From NCBI GenBank assembly GCA_035943355.1, contig DASZCG010000203.1:1-17654 (forward strand): a stretch of DNA of 17,654 nt, written 5' to 3'. The notes under the pieces were generated by a model. That model was not told the origin of the DNA. It did not search any database and saw nothing but the letters and a program-made list of their open reading frames with translations. Shown here piece after piece: positions 7,240-13,817 of the stretch. Every line of letters starts with the position of its first letter. Within the stretch, counting starts at the first letter, position 1. The translations under genes and the position numbers were made by a program. This DNA is from 20CM-2-65-7 sp035943355. GTDB lineage: Bacteria > Gemmatimonadota > Gemmatimonadetes > Gemmatimonadales > GWC2-71-9.

Positions 7240-9897
7240 CAGTCCCATCTCCTCGAGGAACGTACTGCCACCGGTGTCGCGTCCGAACCGGTGCGTGACA
7301 TGCGTGAGCGTCAGCCGCTGCCGCGCCCGCGTCATCCCCACATACAGCAGCCGCCGCGCCTCTGCGATTTCGTCCTGAATGTTGTTCGTGGCCGCCTGAT
7401 AGCCGGGGATCTCGTAGTCTTCGACACCGACGATGTACACGCGCGAGAACTCGAGGCCCTTGGTCGAGTGCAGCGTCAGAAGATTGACGCGGCCGCTGCT
7501 GCCCTCGTCGTTTGAAGACAACGCCACGCGCTCGAGCAACGCGTCGATTCCGTCGGTGAGCGACAACGCTCGGTCATCGATGAGAGCACGCAGACGCACT
7601 AGAGCTGACGCGTACCGTTGCGTGGGATCGCGCTGAGCCCGGAGCCGAGCCATCAGCTTGTGCCCGCCCAGTCGCTCGATGATGTGGTCGAGCGGCGGCA
7701 TGTCGGGCGTGCGGAACGCGGCGTAGGACTCGAGGGCGTCGCTGTAGGGGCCGAGCGCGCGGAAGCGGCCGATGTCGAATAGCAGCTGGTGTTCGGTGTT
7801 TAGCGTCAGGTTTTGGAGGGCCAGGCCTACCGCGAGATAGTCCAACAGGTCCGCCCGCACGGCCTTTCGCGCCCGCGCCGTGCGCTGTTGCTCCAGCGCC
7901 CGATACACGTGCGCCAATGTCACCGCGTCGTCGAGCGCGTGATGCGCCCGGCCGCAGTCGATGCCGAAGCGGTGCGCGATGTCCTCCTGCGTCGCCCGGT
8001 CGCGCGACAACGACTTGGCGAGTAACAGCGTGTCGTAAAAGGCGAGCCCCCTGACTTCGTCTTCACCCGCCAGGCGCTTCAGCACCGGAATGTCGAAATG
8101 CTGGCCGTTGTGGGCGATCAAGACGTCGGAGCCGACAAAGGCGCGGAACTGCGGGAAGACTTCGTGGAAGGGCGGCGCGCCGGCAACGTCGGCGTCAGTG
8201 TACCCGTGGACCTCCGTCGCCCGCGCGCTGATTGGCTTGTACGGGTTCACCATCGTGTGGAAGCGATCGACGATCTCGCCGTCGATCACGCGCGCGGCGC
8301 CGATCTCCACGACGCCGCACGTCGCGACGTCGTTGTCCGTCGTCTCGAAGTCGAACGTGACATAGCGCCCGAGCGTGGCGTCGAAATCGCGCGCATGCGC
8401 GAGCTGCAACGCCTTGAAGACGGCGAGCGCATCTCTCCCCTGCGCGTGAGCCTGGATGAGCAAGACGCCCGGCAGCGTGGTGGCACTGTCTAATTGCATC
8501 TCAGGCCAGTCGGCTGGATCGCTCAACTCGTCGTGACGTTCCTCGAGCTTGTTGCGATAGGGCCCTACCGCCTGCGACAGGATTTCGTCGATCACCGCGG
8601 GCAGCGTGCCATGCGCGCGCGGCAGGGCCCGCAGGTTTTCCACCTGATAGATGAGGCGCCAGAGCTTTTTGGTATCGGGATGCTGCCCGGGCCGGCGCTG
8701 CGCGAGGTCACGAATTGAGCTGAGGAAGGGCTGCGTCTCGTCGAGCGCCGCTTCGACTTCCTGGAGGAAATGCGGGGACAGCACGATGCGAGCGAACGCG
8801 TGGAGGGCGGCTGGATCATCCGGCATGCGAACCACGCGGAGCGCCGCGATCACGTAGCCGATCACCGTGTCCTCGATCAGCGAGCGGCCGCGGGCGAGAC
8901 GGCAGGGGATGCCGGCGCGCAGCAGGCGGCCTTCCAGGTACTCGCCGACGCGGTGCTTGCGATAGAGAATCGCCACATCCGGGTCGGGATCGGTGCGCAA
9001 GTCGGCGATCAGCCAGCTCGCTTCGTCGTGTTCGTTGCGGAAGCCCTGCACGGCGACCTCGTGGGGCGACTCCGTGTCGGCCGTGAGCTGCTTCTGAAAC
9101 AGCCGCGGGTTCTGCGCCAGCACTCGGCGCGCCGTCTCGAAGATCTGCCGGGAGCAGCGGCAGTTCTTGTCCAAAATAATCGGCTCAACTTCGTAGTCGC
9201 GGCGGAAGCGCTCCAGCACGTAGGGGTCCGCGCCGGTCCAGGCGAAGATCGACTGCTCGTCGTCGCCGACGGCGAAGAAGTTGCCGTGGGGCGCGACGAT
9301 TCGTTTGAGGAGGTCATACTGGACCGCGTTGACGTCTTGGAATTCGTCGACGAGAAGATAGTCCCAGCGTTCGGCGACTTTATCGGCGAGCGCTTCGGCT
9401 TTGACGATCAGGTCGTCGAAGTCCACCATGTTGCGGTGCGCGAGCCAGGCCTGGTACTCGCGGTAAATCCGCGCCTCGTCCGGCGTGAGCGGATACTGCT
9501 GGAACCGGTGCCGGCCGAATCGGTTGAGCATCCCGCCGCGCCGTTCCGCCGGTACGCGCAACCGGTGCAGGATGGCGTCCTGGTACTGCTCATCGGCGAC
9601 GCCGAATCCGCGCTGCAGGCCGGCGGGCTCCGGAAACTCCCGCAGCAGCGCGAGACACAGCGCGTGGATCGTTCCCCGGCGGACGTCGTGCCGCAGGCGT
9701 GACGCGATTTCCTCGGCGGCGCGGTTCGTGAACGTGACGGCGCAGATGCGATGCGGATCGAAACCTCGATCGACGAGATGCTGGATTCGCGAGATCAGGC
9801 AGAAGGTCTTACCGGCTCCCGGCCCGGCGACGACCAGCACCGGGCCGAGGGGCGCCTCGATGGCGCGCTGTTGCTGGGGCAGGGGAATTAACGCCAC
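7177..9897 (-). CDS. UvrD/Rep-family helicase with an embedded DEDDh 3'-5' exonuclease domain
   Basis: A 906-residue superfamily 1 helicase. Motifs in order: Q-motif QQQRAI (8-13), Walker A GPGAGKT (25-31), AVTFTNRAAEE (Ia, 53-63), DEFQD (184-188), GDDEQSIFAWTGAD (211-224), NCRCSR (motif IV, 245-250, where NYR is usual), TLHSTKGLEF (motif V, 808-817) and LLYVGMTRARQR (motif VI, 850-861). Inside it, at about 511-672, lies a complete DnaQ-like exonuclease: DFE (D516, E518), AHNGQHFD (D602) and HHALDD (H652, D657). The exonuclease occupies the stretch where the 2B subdomain normally is. The protein should unwind DNA 3'-5' and degrade a 3' strand; the exact repair role is unknown. The start is GTG 9897. 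A TATCAT hexamer eight bases upstream suggests a leaderless message. It converges on, and overlaps, the kinase gene by 63 bp. Confidence 0.93.
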   Translation of the reverse strand: MALIPLPQQQRAIEAPLGPVLVVAGPGAGKTFCLISRIQHLVDRGFDPHRICAVTFTNRAAEEIASRLRHDVRRGTIHALCLALLREFPEPAGLQRGFGVADEQYQDAILHRLRVPAERRGGMLNRFGRHRFQQYPLTPDEARIYREYQAWLAHRNMVDFDDLIVKAEALADKVAERWDYLLVDEFQDVNAVQYDLLKRIVAPHGNFFAVGDDEQSIFAWTGADPYVLERFRRDYEVEPIILDKNCRCSRQIFETARRVLAQNPRLFQKQLTADTESPHEVAVQGFRNEHDEASWLIADLRTDPDPDVAILYRKHRVGEYLEGRLLRAGIPCRLARGRSLIEDTVIGYVIAALRVVRMPDDPAALHAFARIVLSPHFLQEVEAALDETQPFLSSIRDLAQRRPGQHPDTKKLWRLIYQVENLRALPRAHGTLPAVIDEILSQAVGPYRNKLEERHDELSDPADWPEMQLDSATTLPGVLLIQAHAQGRDALAVFKALQLAHARDFDATLGRYVTFDFETTDNDVATCGVVEIGAARVIDGEIVDRFHTMVNPYKPISARATEVHGYTDADVAGAPPFHEVFPQFRAFVGSDVLIAHNGQHFDIPVLKRLAGEDEVRGLAFYDTLLLAKSLSRDRATQEDIAHRFGIDCGRAHHALDDAVTLAHVYRALEQQRTARARKAVRADLLDYLAVGLALQNLTLNTEHQLLFDIGRFRALGPYSDALESYAAFRTPDMPPLDHIIERLGGHKLMARLRAQRDPTQRYASALVRLRALIDDRALSLTDGIDALLERVALSSNDEGSSGRVNLLTLHSTKGLEFSRVYIVGVEDYEIPGYQAATNNIQDEIAEARRLLYVGMTRARQRLTLTHVTHRFGRDTGGSTFLEEMGLLTRDQISDKDVALPVLNVEE

Positions 9898-9905
9898 GCT
9901 CCCCT

Positions 9906-9911
9906 ATGATA
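9906..9911 (-). promoter_or_regulatory. Putative -10 element of the helicase, overlapping one for the divergent gene
   Basis: On the minus strand TATCAT (five of six to TATAAT) is eight bases before GTG 9897. On the plus strand GATAAT (9908-9913, also five of six) overlaps it and could start a leader of about 68 bases for the cysteine hydrolase. I found no convincing -35 for either. Confidence 0.4.
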
Positions 9912-9987
9912 ATGCCTTTGTGCTGATTAGCCTTCGTCTCGCTGGACAGGCGTTGCCCAATCGGCCTACCAACAATGGGAGATTCCA

Positions 9988-10596
9988 ATGACACAGTCCG
10001 AAGCAGTCCTCGTCATCGACATGGCGAATGACTTCGTCCACCCGGGCGGCACCATTGCCGACGCGGGTGGGCCCGAGTATCAGCAGCGGGCGCAGCGCAT
10101 CATTCCGCGGCTCGCGAAGCTGCTCGCGGCGGCGCGGGCGGCCGGGATCACGGTCATCTATGCCACCGATGCTCACACCCCCAAAGACACAGAGCTGCGC
10201 AAATGGCCGCCGCATTCGATGGCGGGCACGCACGAGGCGGAGATCGTTGCCGAGCTCGCGCCGCAGCCCGGCGACGTGGTGTGGGGCAAGCAGACCTACT
10301 CGCCGTTCCTGAACCCCGGGTTCGACCAGCTGTTGGAAGAGCGGGGGATCACCAAGCTGTACATCACCGGTCTCCATACCGACTGCTGCGCGCGGCATAC
10401 GTCGGGCGACGCCTTCCAGCGGGGTTACGACCTCGTGTGGGTGACCGACGCGATGCAGGCGTTCACGGACGAAGCGCATAAGGCAGGGCTCGGCTATTTC
10501 GAGTCGTGGTACGCGACGGATCCAAAGAGTCAACTGAAGACCGTCGATGAGGTTGTGAAGGAGTGGAGCAGCCAGCCGGCGGCGGCGACGGCGTAG
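9988..10596 (+). CDS. Nicotinamidase / isochorismatase-like cysteine hydrolase
   Basis: A 202-residue enzyme of the isochorismatase-like superfamily, which hydrolyses amides through a cysteine thioester. The catalytic triad is visible as D11 (VLVIDMANDF), K101 (VWGKQTYSPF) and C134 (HTDCCARHT). D61, H63 and H76 (DAHTPKD, PPHSMAGT) match the metal site of true nicotinamidases. Deamidation of nicotinamide, or of a related amide, in NAD salvage is therefore plausible but not proven. The start is supported by GGGAG (9977-9981) six bases before ATG. It is monocistronic, divergent from the helicase across 90 bp, and followed by a possible terminator hairpin at 10614-10639. C133 next to C134 is a small oddity. 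Confidence 0.9.
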   Translation: MTQSEAVLVIDMANDFVHPGGTIADAGGPEYQQRAQRIIPRLAKLLAAARAAGITVIYATDAHTPKDTELRKWPPHSMAGTHEAEIVAELAPQPGDVVWGKQTYSPFLNPGFDQLLEERGITKLYITGLHTDCCARHTSGDAFQRGYDLVWVTDAMQAFTDEAHKAGLGYFESWYATDPKSQLKTVDEVVKEWSSQPAAATA

Positions 10597-10613
10597 CCTG
10601 GCGCCGACACAGT

Positions 10614-10642
10614 GGGCCCCGGGGAACTCTCCGGGCCCCTTT
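10614..10642 (+). terminator. Possible intrinsic terminator
   Basis: GGGCCC (10614-10619) pairs with GGGCCC (10633-10638). A few more pairs are possible inside the loop, and CTTT follows. It sits 17 bases after the cysteine hydrolase stop, in the 157-bp gap between convergent genes. The T tract is short, so the call is tentative. Confidence 0.4.
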
Positions 10643-10753
10643 CAGCGGGGCTGCGTACGCGCGTGGGTGTGGGGCGCTGGGAGATGTTGATCACCGAGCT
10701 CACGAACGTGGCGGCGGCGGCGCGAATGCGGGCGCTGGATGGCGTCGACCGGT

Positions 10754-11986
10754 TTAGGCCGCGAAAAACAGCACCGCCACGGCTATGAACAGCGGCAACA
10801 GTATTCCGATACTGTAGACCATATACCCAAAGAACGACGGCATCTCCACGCCGTTCTCTTCAGCGATCGCCCGCACCATGAAATTCGGCGCGTTCCCGAT
10901 GTACGTGTTGGCCCCCATGAAGACCGATCCTGTCGAGATTGCGGCGAGAATGCTGCCGTCAATCATGCCGATGTAGTTGCCGTGCGCCGCTAGTCCCTGC
11001 AGCCCTGCCGCGGCCGCGGCGAACGCGAGATACGTCGGCGCGTTGTCGAGCACACTCGACAGCGCCCCCGATGCCCAGAAGAACTGCGCCGGCGTTCGCA
11101 CCACGAAATCGGGCCGCTGCGCCCAGGCGTTGAGCATGTCCAGCACGGGCGCCATGGTGGCGAACAGCCCGGCGAACAGCACCGCCACCTCGACCAGCGG
11201 ACCGAACGTGAACACGTTCTGGGTGCGCCGATCCTGCGAGCCGGCGAAGTAGCCAATGAGTGCCAGCGCCACGATGATCGCGCTCCGTCCAGGGGGTGCG
11301 GCCAAAATCGTCACGATCACGCCGAGCAGCACGAGCATCTCCACCCAACCCTCGATCCGCAGCGGCTCGTGGACGAGCACGGCTTCCTTCTCCTCGCGAG
11401 CGAACGCCCGCTGGTCCCAGAAGTAGAAGATCGCGAGCAGGATCCCGTTCACGACGAGCCACTGCGGCCAGAGCCGCAGCGTCCACGCGAACGGCACGCC
11501 TCTCAGGAAGCCGAGCAGGAGCGGCGGATCGCCGATGGGCGTGAGTAGCCCGGCGCAGTTCGCGACGATGAAGATGAAAAAGACGACGATGTGCGCGACG
11601 CGCTTCCGGCGCTTGTTGGCCCGGAGCAGCGGCCGGATCAGCAGCACCGATGCGCCGGTCGTGCCGAGCACGTTGGCGAGCACGGCGCCGATGGCCAGCA
11701 CGCCGGTGTTCACGACCGGCGTGCCTGCCAGTGAGCCGCGAATGTGAATCCCTCCGGTAATCACAAAGAGGGCCCCAATCACGACCATGAATCGGAAGTA
11801 GTCCTGCCCCTTCTCGACCAGGAGCTGGGGCGCGTGCATGCCCAGATAGACGAGGATCGGCGCGGCAACGAGCGCCACGAGGAGCGCCTTGTTGCGGTTC
11901 CGCTGCCACCAGCGCGGCGCCGCGAGCGGCATCAGCGCGATCGCCAGCAACAGCGCCAGGAACGGCACAGCCGAAAGAATAGGCAT
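10754..11986 (-). CDS. Ion-transporter superfamily antiporter (NhaD/ArsB-like)
   Basis: A 410-residue integral membrane protein with about eleven hydrophobic segments. Hallmarks of the ion transporter (IT) superfamily are present in both halves: TPIGDPPLLLGFL (149-161), SSVLDNAPTY (310-319) and GANTYIGNAPN (358-368), the last two around the second re-entrant region. Relatives include NhaD-type Na+/H+ antiporters and anion carriers. The SVLDNAPT form favours a cation:proton antiporter. Ion specificity cannot be read from the sequence. There is no Shine-Dalgarno before ATG 11986. TATTAC (11998-12003, minus) lies 11 bases upstream, so the leader would be a few bases at most. It diverges from the YpdA-like gene with only 26 bp between start codons. 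Confidence 0.88.
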   Translation of the reverse strand: MPILSAVPFLALLLAIALMPLAAPRWWQRNRNKALLVALVAAPILVYLGMHAPQLLVEKGQDYFRFMVVIGALFVITGGIHIRGSLAGTPVVNTGVLAIGAVLANVLGTTGASVLLIRPLLRANKRRKRVAHIVVFFIFIVANCAGLLTPIGDPPLLLGFLRGVPFAWTLRLWPQWLVVNGILLAIFYFWDQRAFAREEKEAVLVHEPLRIEGWVEMLVLLGVIVTILAAPPGRSAIIVALALIGYFAGSQDRRTQNVFTFGPLVEVAVLFAGLFATMAPVLDMLNAWAQRPDFVVRTPAQFFWASGALSSVLDNAPTYLAFAAAAAGLQGLAAHGNYIGMIDGSILAAISTGSVFMGANTYIGNAPNFMVRAIAEENGVEMPSFFGYMVYSIGILLPLFIAVAVLFFAA

Positions 11987-11998
11987 GAGAAGTTGGGG

Positions 11999-12004
11999 TA
12001 ATAT
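11999..12004 (+). promoter_or_regulatory. Putative bidirectional -10 core between the antiporter and YpdA-like genes
   Basis: TAATAT ends eight bases before ATG 12013, the spacing of a leaderless transcript. The segment is almost palindromic (AATATT). On the other strand TATTAC (11998-12003) sits 11 bases before ATG 11986. Only 26 bp separate the two start codons, so any promoters for both genes must overlap here or lie inside the coding sequences. Confidence 0.45.
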
Positions 12005-12012
12005 TCGGGGAC

Positions 12013-13011
12013 ATGCGCGAACCCGCCATCATCGTCGGCGCCGGACCGATCGGCCTGGCATGCGCCATCTCGGCGCAGCGGCGCGGCATCGATCCGCTGG
12101 TGATCGACGCCGGCGCGCTCGCCAACTCCATCGTTCGCTATCCCATCGGGATGACGTTCTTCACGACCCCGGAACGGCTGGAAATCGGCGGGCACCCGCT
12201 GGTTAGCGCGGGCGCCAAAGCCACGCGCGAAGAAGCGCTCAAATACTATCGCGGCGTGGCGCGAGCGGAGAGGATTCGCGTCCAGCCGCACACCAAACTG
12301 GTTGATGCCCAACACGTACAAACCCGGTTCGGCATCGAGCCGATCGCGTGTGACAAGTTGGTGCTTGCCACGGGCTACTTCGATCACCCCAATCGCCTCG
12401 GCGTGCCGGGAGAAAACCTGCCTCACGTCCATCACTACTTCGATGAAGCGCACCTTTCGTACGGGCTCGACGTCGTGGTGATCGGCGGCAAGAACTCCGC
12501 CGTCGAAGCAGCCTTGCAACTGTTTCGCGCCGGCGCCCGTACTACGACCATCATTTATCGCGGCAAGGCATGGCCGAAGAGTGTGAAGTATTGGCTGCGC
12601 CCCGACCTCGAAAACCGCATCACCGCGGATGAGATCCACGCGCGGCTCGGCTGCCAGGTGGTCGAGATCACCGAGCGTGATGTGCTGGTGCGCGGGGCAT
12701 TGGGAAATGAAGAGCGCATTCCCGCCGATCGCGTCTACCCGCTGATCGGCTTTCAGCCCGATTTCGAGCTGTTCAAGCGCATCGGCATCACATTCGATCC
12801 GGCATCGGGACGACCCGAGATCGATCGCGACACGCTCGAGACAACGGTCAAGGGCGTATACGTCGCCGGGAGCGTGACCGCGGGCCTCAAGATCTCGGAG
12901 ATCTTCATCGAGAATGGGCGCTTCGATGGGGAGAAGATTTTCGGGTCGGCTTCGGAACGGCAGCGCGCTCAGGCACTCTACCAGGGGATCAGAAGGGAAA
13001 CGGGGGAGTAG
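12013..13011 (+). CDS. ypdA: YpdA-family FAD/NADPH-dependent reductase (putative bacillithiol disulfide reductase)
   Basis: A 332-residue two-dinucleotide-fold flavoprotein. FAD binding: GAGPIG (9-14) and an ATGYFD segment near 119. The NADPH site is VVVIGGKNSAVE (154-165), and the C-terminal FAD contact is YVAGSVTAG. NSIVRYPIGMTFFTTPERLEIG (38-59, in part) is the YpdA signature. YpdA/Bdr recycles oxidised bacillithiol with NADPH in Firmicutes. The Cys of the GGGPCG motif reported as active in Staphylococcus aureus YpdA is Ile13 here; Cys17 is nearby. The start ATG lacks a Shine-Dalgarno and follows TAATAT by eight bases. No bacillithiol synthesis gene is in the window, so the thiol substrate is an assumption. 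Confidence 0.88.
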   Translation: MREPAIIVGAGPIGLACAISAQRRGIDPLVIDAGALANSIVRYPIGMTFFTTPERLEIGGHPLVSAGAKATREEALKYYRGVARAERIRVQPHTKLVDAQHVQTRFGIEPIACDKLVLATGYFDHPNRLGVPGENLPHVHHYFDEAHLSYGLDVVVIGGKNSAVEAALQLFRAGARTTTIIYRGKAWPKSVKYWLRPDLENRITADEIHARLGCQVVEITERDVLVRGALGNEERIPADRVYPLIGFQPDFELFKRIGITFDPASGRPEIDRDTLETTVKGVYVAGSVTAGLKISEIFIENGRFDGEKIFGSASERQRAQALYQGIRRETGE

Positions 13012-13037
13012 TCCCTTCCCATTCGAGGTCTCGGAGC

Positions 13038-13043
13038 TAACTT
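13038..13043 (+). promoter_or_regulatory. Putative -10 element of a leaderless pseudokinase transcript
   Basis: TAACTT is seven bases before ATG 13051, identical in hexamer and distance to the element upstream of the kinase at 4588. TTCCCA (13016-13021) is a -35-like hexamer 16 bp upstream. No Shine-Dalgarno is present. Confidence 0.45.
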
Positions 13044-13050
13044 GCGAATC

Positions 13051-13770
13051 ATGTCCGAACTCCGCGCCGCCTTAGCGGAAGCCCTCGGCCCCTTGTATCG
13101 GATCGAGCGCGAAGTCCGGCCGGTAGGTGAATACCGGCTTTTCGTCGCAACCCAATCCCAGGACGGCACCCAGCTCCTGATCAAGGTTCTGCCGGCCGCT
13201 CTGTCTTTGGGTATCAACGATCTGCAATTCGAGCGCGCCGTTCTGCTGCTGGCCGAGAAGCTGCGGCATCCCCATCTCGCGCCGGCGCGCGGGGCGGGGC
13301 GGGCTGGTTCATTCGTCTACCACACGCGGCCCTTCGTCCCCGGGACGACGCTGCGCGCGTGGATCGGCAACAACGGCGCGATCCCCCTCGCGCGCGCGGT
13401 AGAGATTCTGCGCGGCGTTCTCGCCGGCCTGGAGCACGCCCACACCGCCGAAATCGCTCACGGCGAGCTGAAAGCCGAAAACGTGTTGCTGGCCGAACAG
13501 GGGGTGCTCGTTGCCGACACCGGCATTGCGAGCGCCCTCGGCAAGCCGGCAACGGCGCGCAACGACATGGCCGCCGTGCAGTCGCTCGCGCGCGAGATGC
13601 TCACGGGAAAGAAGCCAACGATCGGCGAGGAGCCCCTCGAGAGCACGCGGGCGCTGCCCCTGTGGCTCACCGAGTGGCTGCGCTCGCGCTGGACGGATGC
13701 GGGCCGCGCGCTCGCGGGCATGCGACCGCCGCCGCCCTCTGGCCCCCAATCCTCTCAGCTCTTCGCCTGA
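13051..13770 (+). CDS. Degenerate Ser/Thr kinase (pseudokinase)
   Basis: A 239-residue cytoplasmic protein clearly related to the kinase at 4588: ALGPLYRIERE matches its ADRYTIEREI, LRHPHLAP matches LDHPHILT, and PFVPGTTLRAWI matches PFVRGESLRAKL. Key residues are lost. The glycine loop is EVRPVGEYRL with no GxGxxG. HRD reads H137-G-E139, so the catalytic Asp is Glu. DFG reads D156-T-G158. The APE region and most of the C-lobe are missing. The ATP-contacting lysine (K45, LLIKVL), K141 and N144 remain. Phosphotransfer is therefore unlikely, and a scaffold or allosteric role is more probable. It has no membrane helix or sensor and ends in a Pro/Ser-rich tail. A secreted propeller gene follows 47 bp downstream. 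An upstream in-frame TTG (13042) falls inside the likely -10. Confidence 0.85.
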   Translation: MSELRAALAEALGPLYRIEREVRPVGEYRLFVATQSQDGTQLLIKVLPAALSLGINDLQFERAVLLLAEKLRHPHLAPARGAGRAGSFVYHTRPFVPGTTLRAWIGNNGAIPLARAVEILRGVLAGLEHAHTAEIAHGELKAENVLLAEQGVLVADTGIASALGKPATARNDMAAVQSLAREMLTGKKPTIGEEPLESTRALPLWLTEWLRSRWTDAGRALAGMRPPPPSGPQSSQLFA

Positions 13771-13804
13771 TCGCCCGCAGCCACCGCCGTCGAATAACGC
13801 CCTC

Positions 13805-13809
13805 GGAGG
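13805..13809 (+). promoter_or_regulatory. Ribosome binding site that fixes the GTG start at 13818
   Basis: GGAGG, eight bases before GTG 13818. The reading frame is open for a further 153 codons upstream, through the pseudokinase gene. This site and the signal peptide that begins right after it decide the start. Confidence 0.75.
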
Positions 13810-13817
13810 CCTCTTTC

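Noticed and set aside
10684..10788. 34-codon open frame starting MLITELTNVAAAARMRALDG
   Set aside because: It looks protein-like but is short, has no proper Shine-Dalgarno and runs into the 3' end of the antiporter gene. It might be a remnant; I have no family match.
10959..12131. 390-codon minus-strand open frame overlapping the antiporter
   Set aside because: It is out of frame with the antiporter, which has clear membrane segments and IT-superfamily motifs. The alternative is Arg/Ala-rich without a fold signature.
13001..13016. GGG-GAGTAGT-CCC hairpin at the YpdA-like stop codon
   Set aside because: The stem is only three pairs and no T tract follows, so it is not credible as a terminator.
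13359..13817. In-frame upstream extension of the choice-of-anchor B gene by 153 codons
   Set aside because: It reads through the pseudokinase gene in another frame, is Arg/Gly-rich and has no recognisable domain. GGAGG plus a signal peptide fix the start at GTG 13818.
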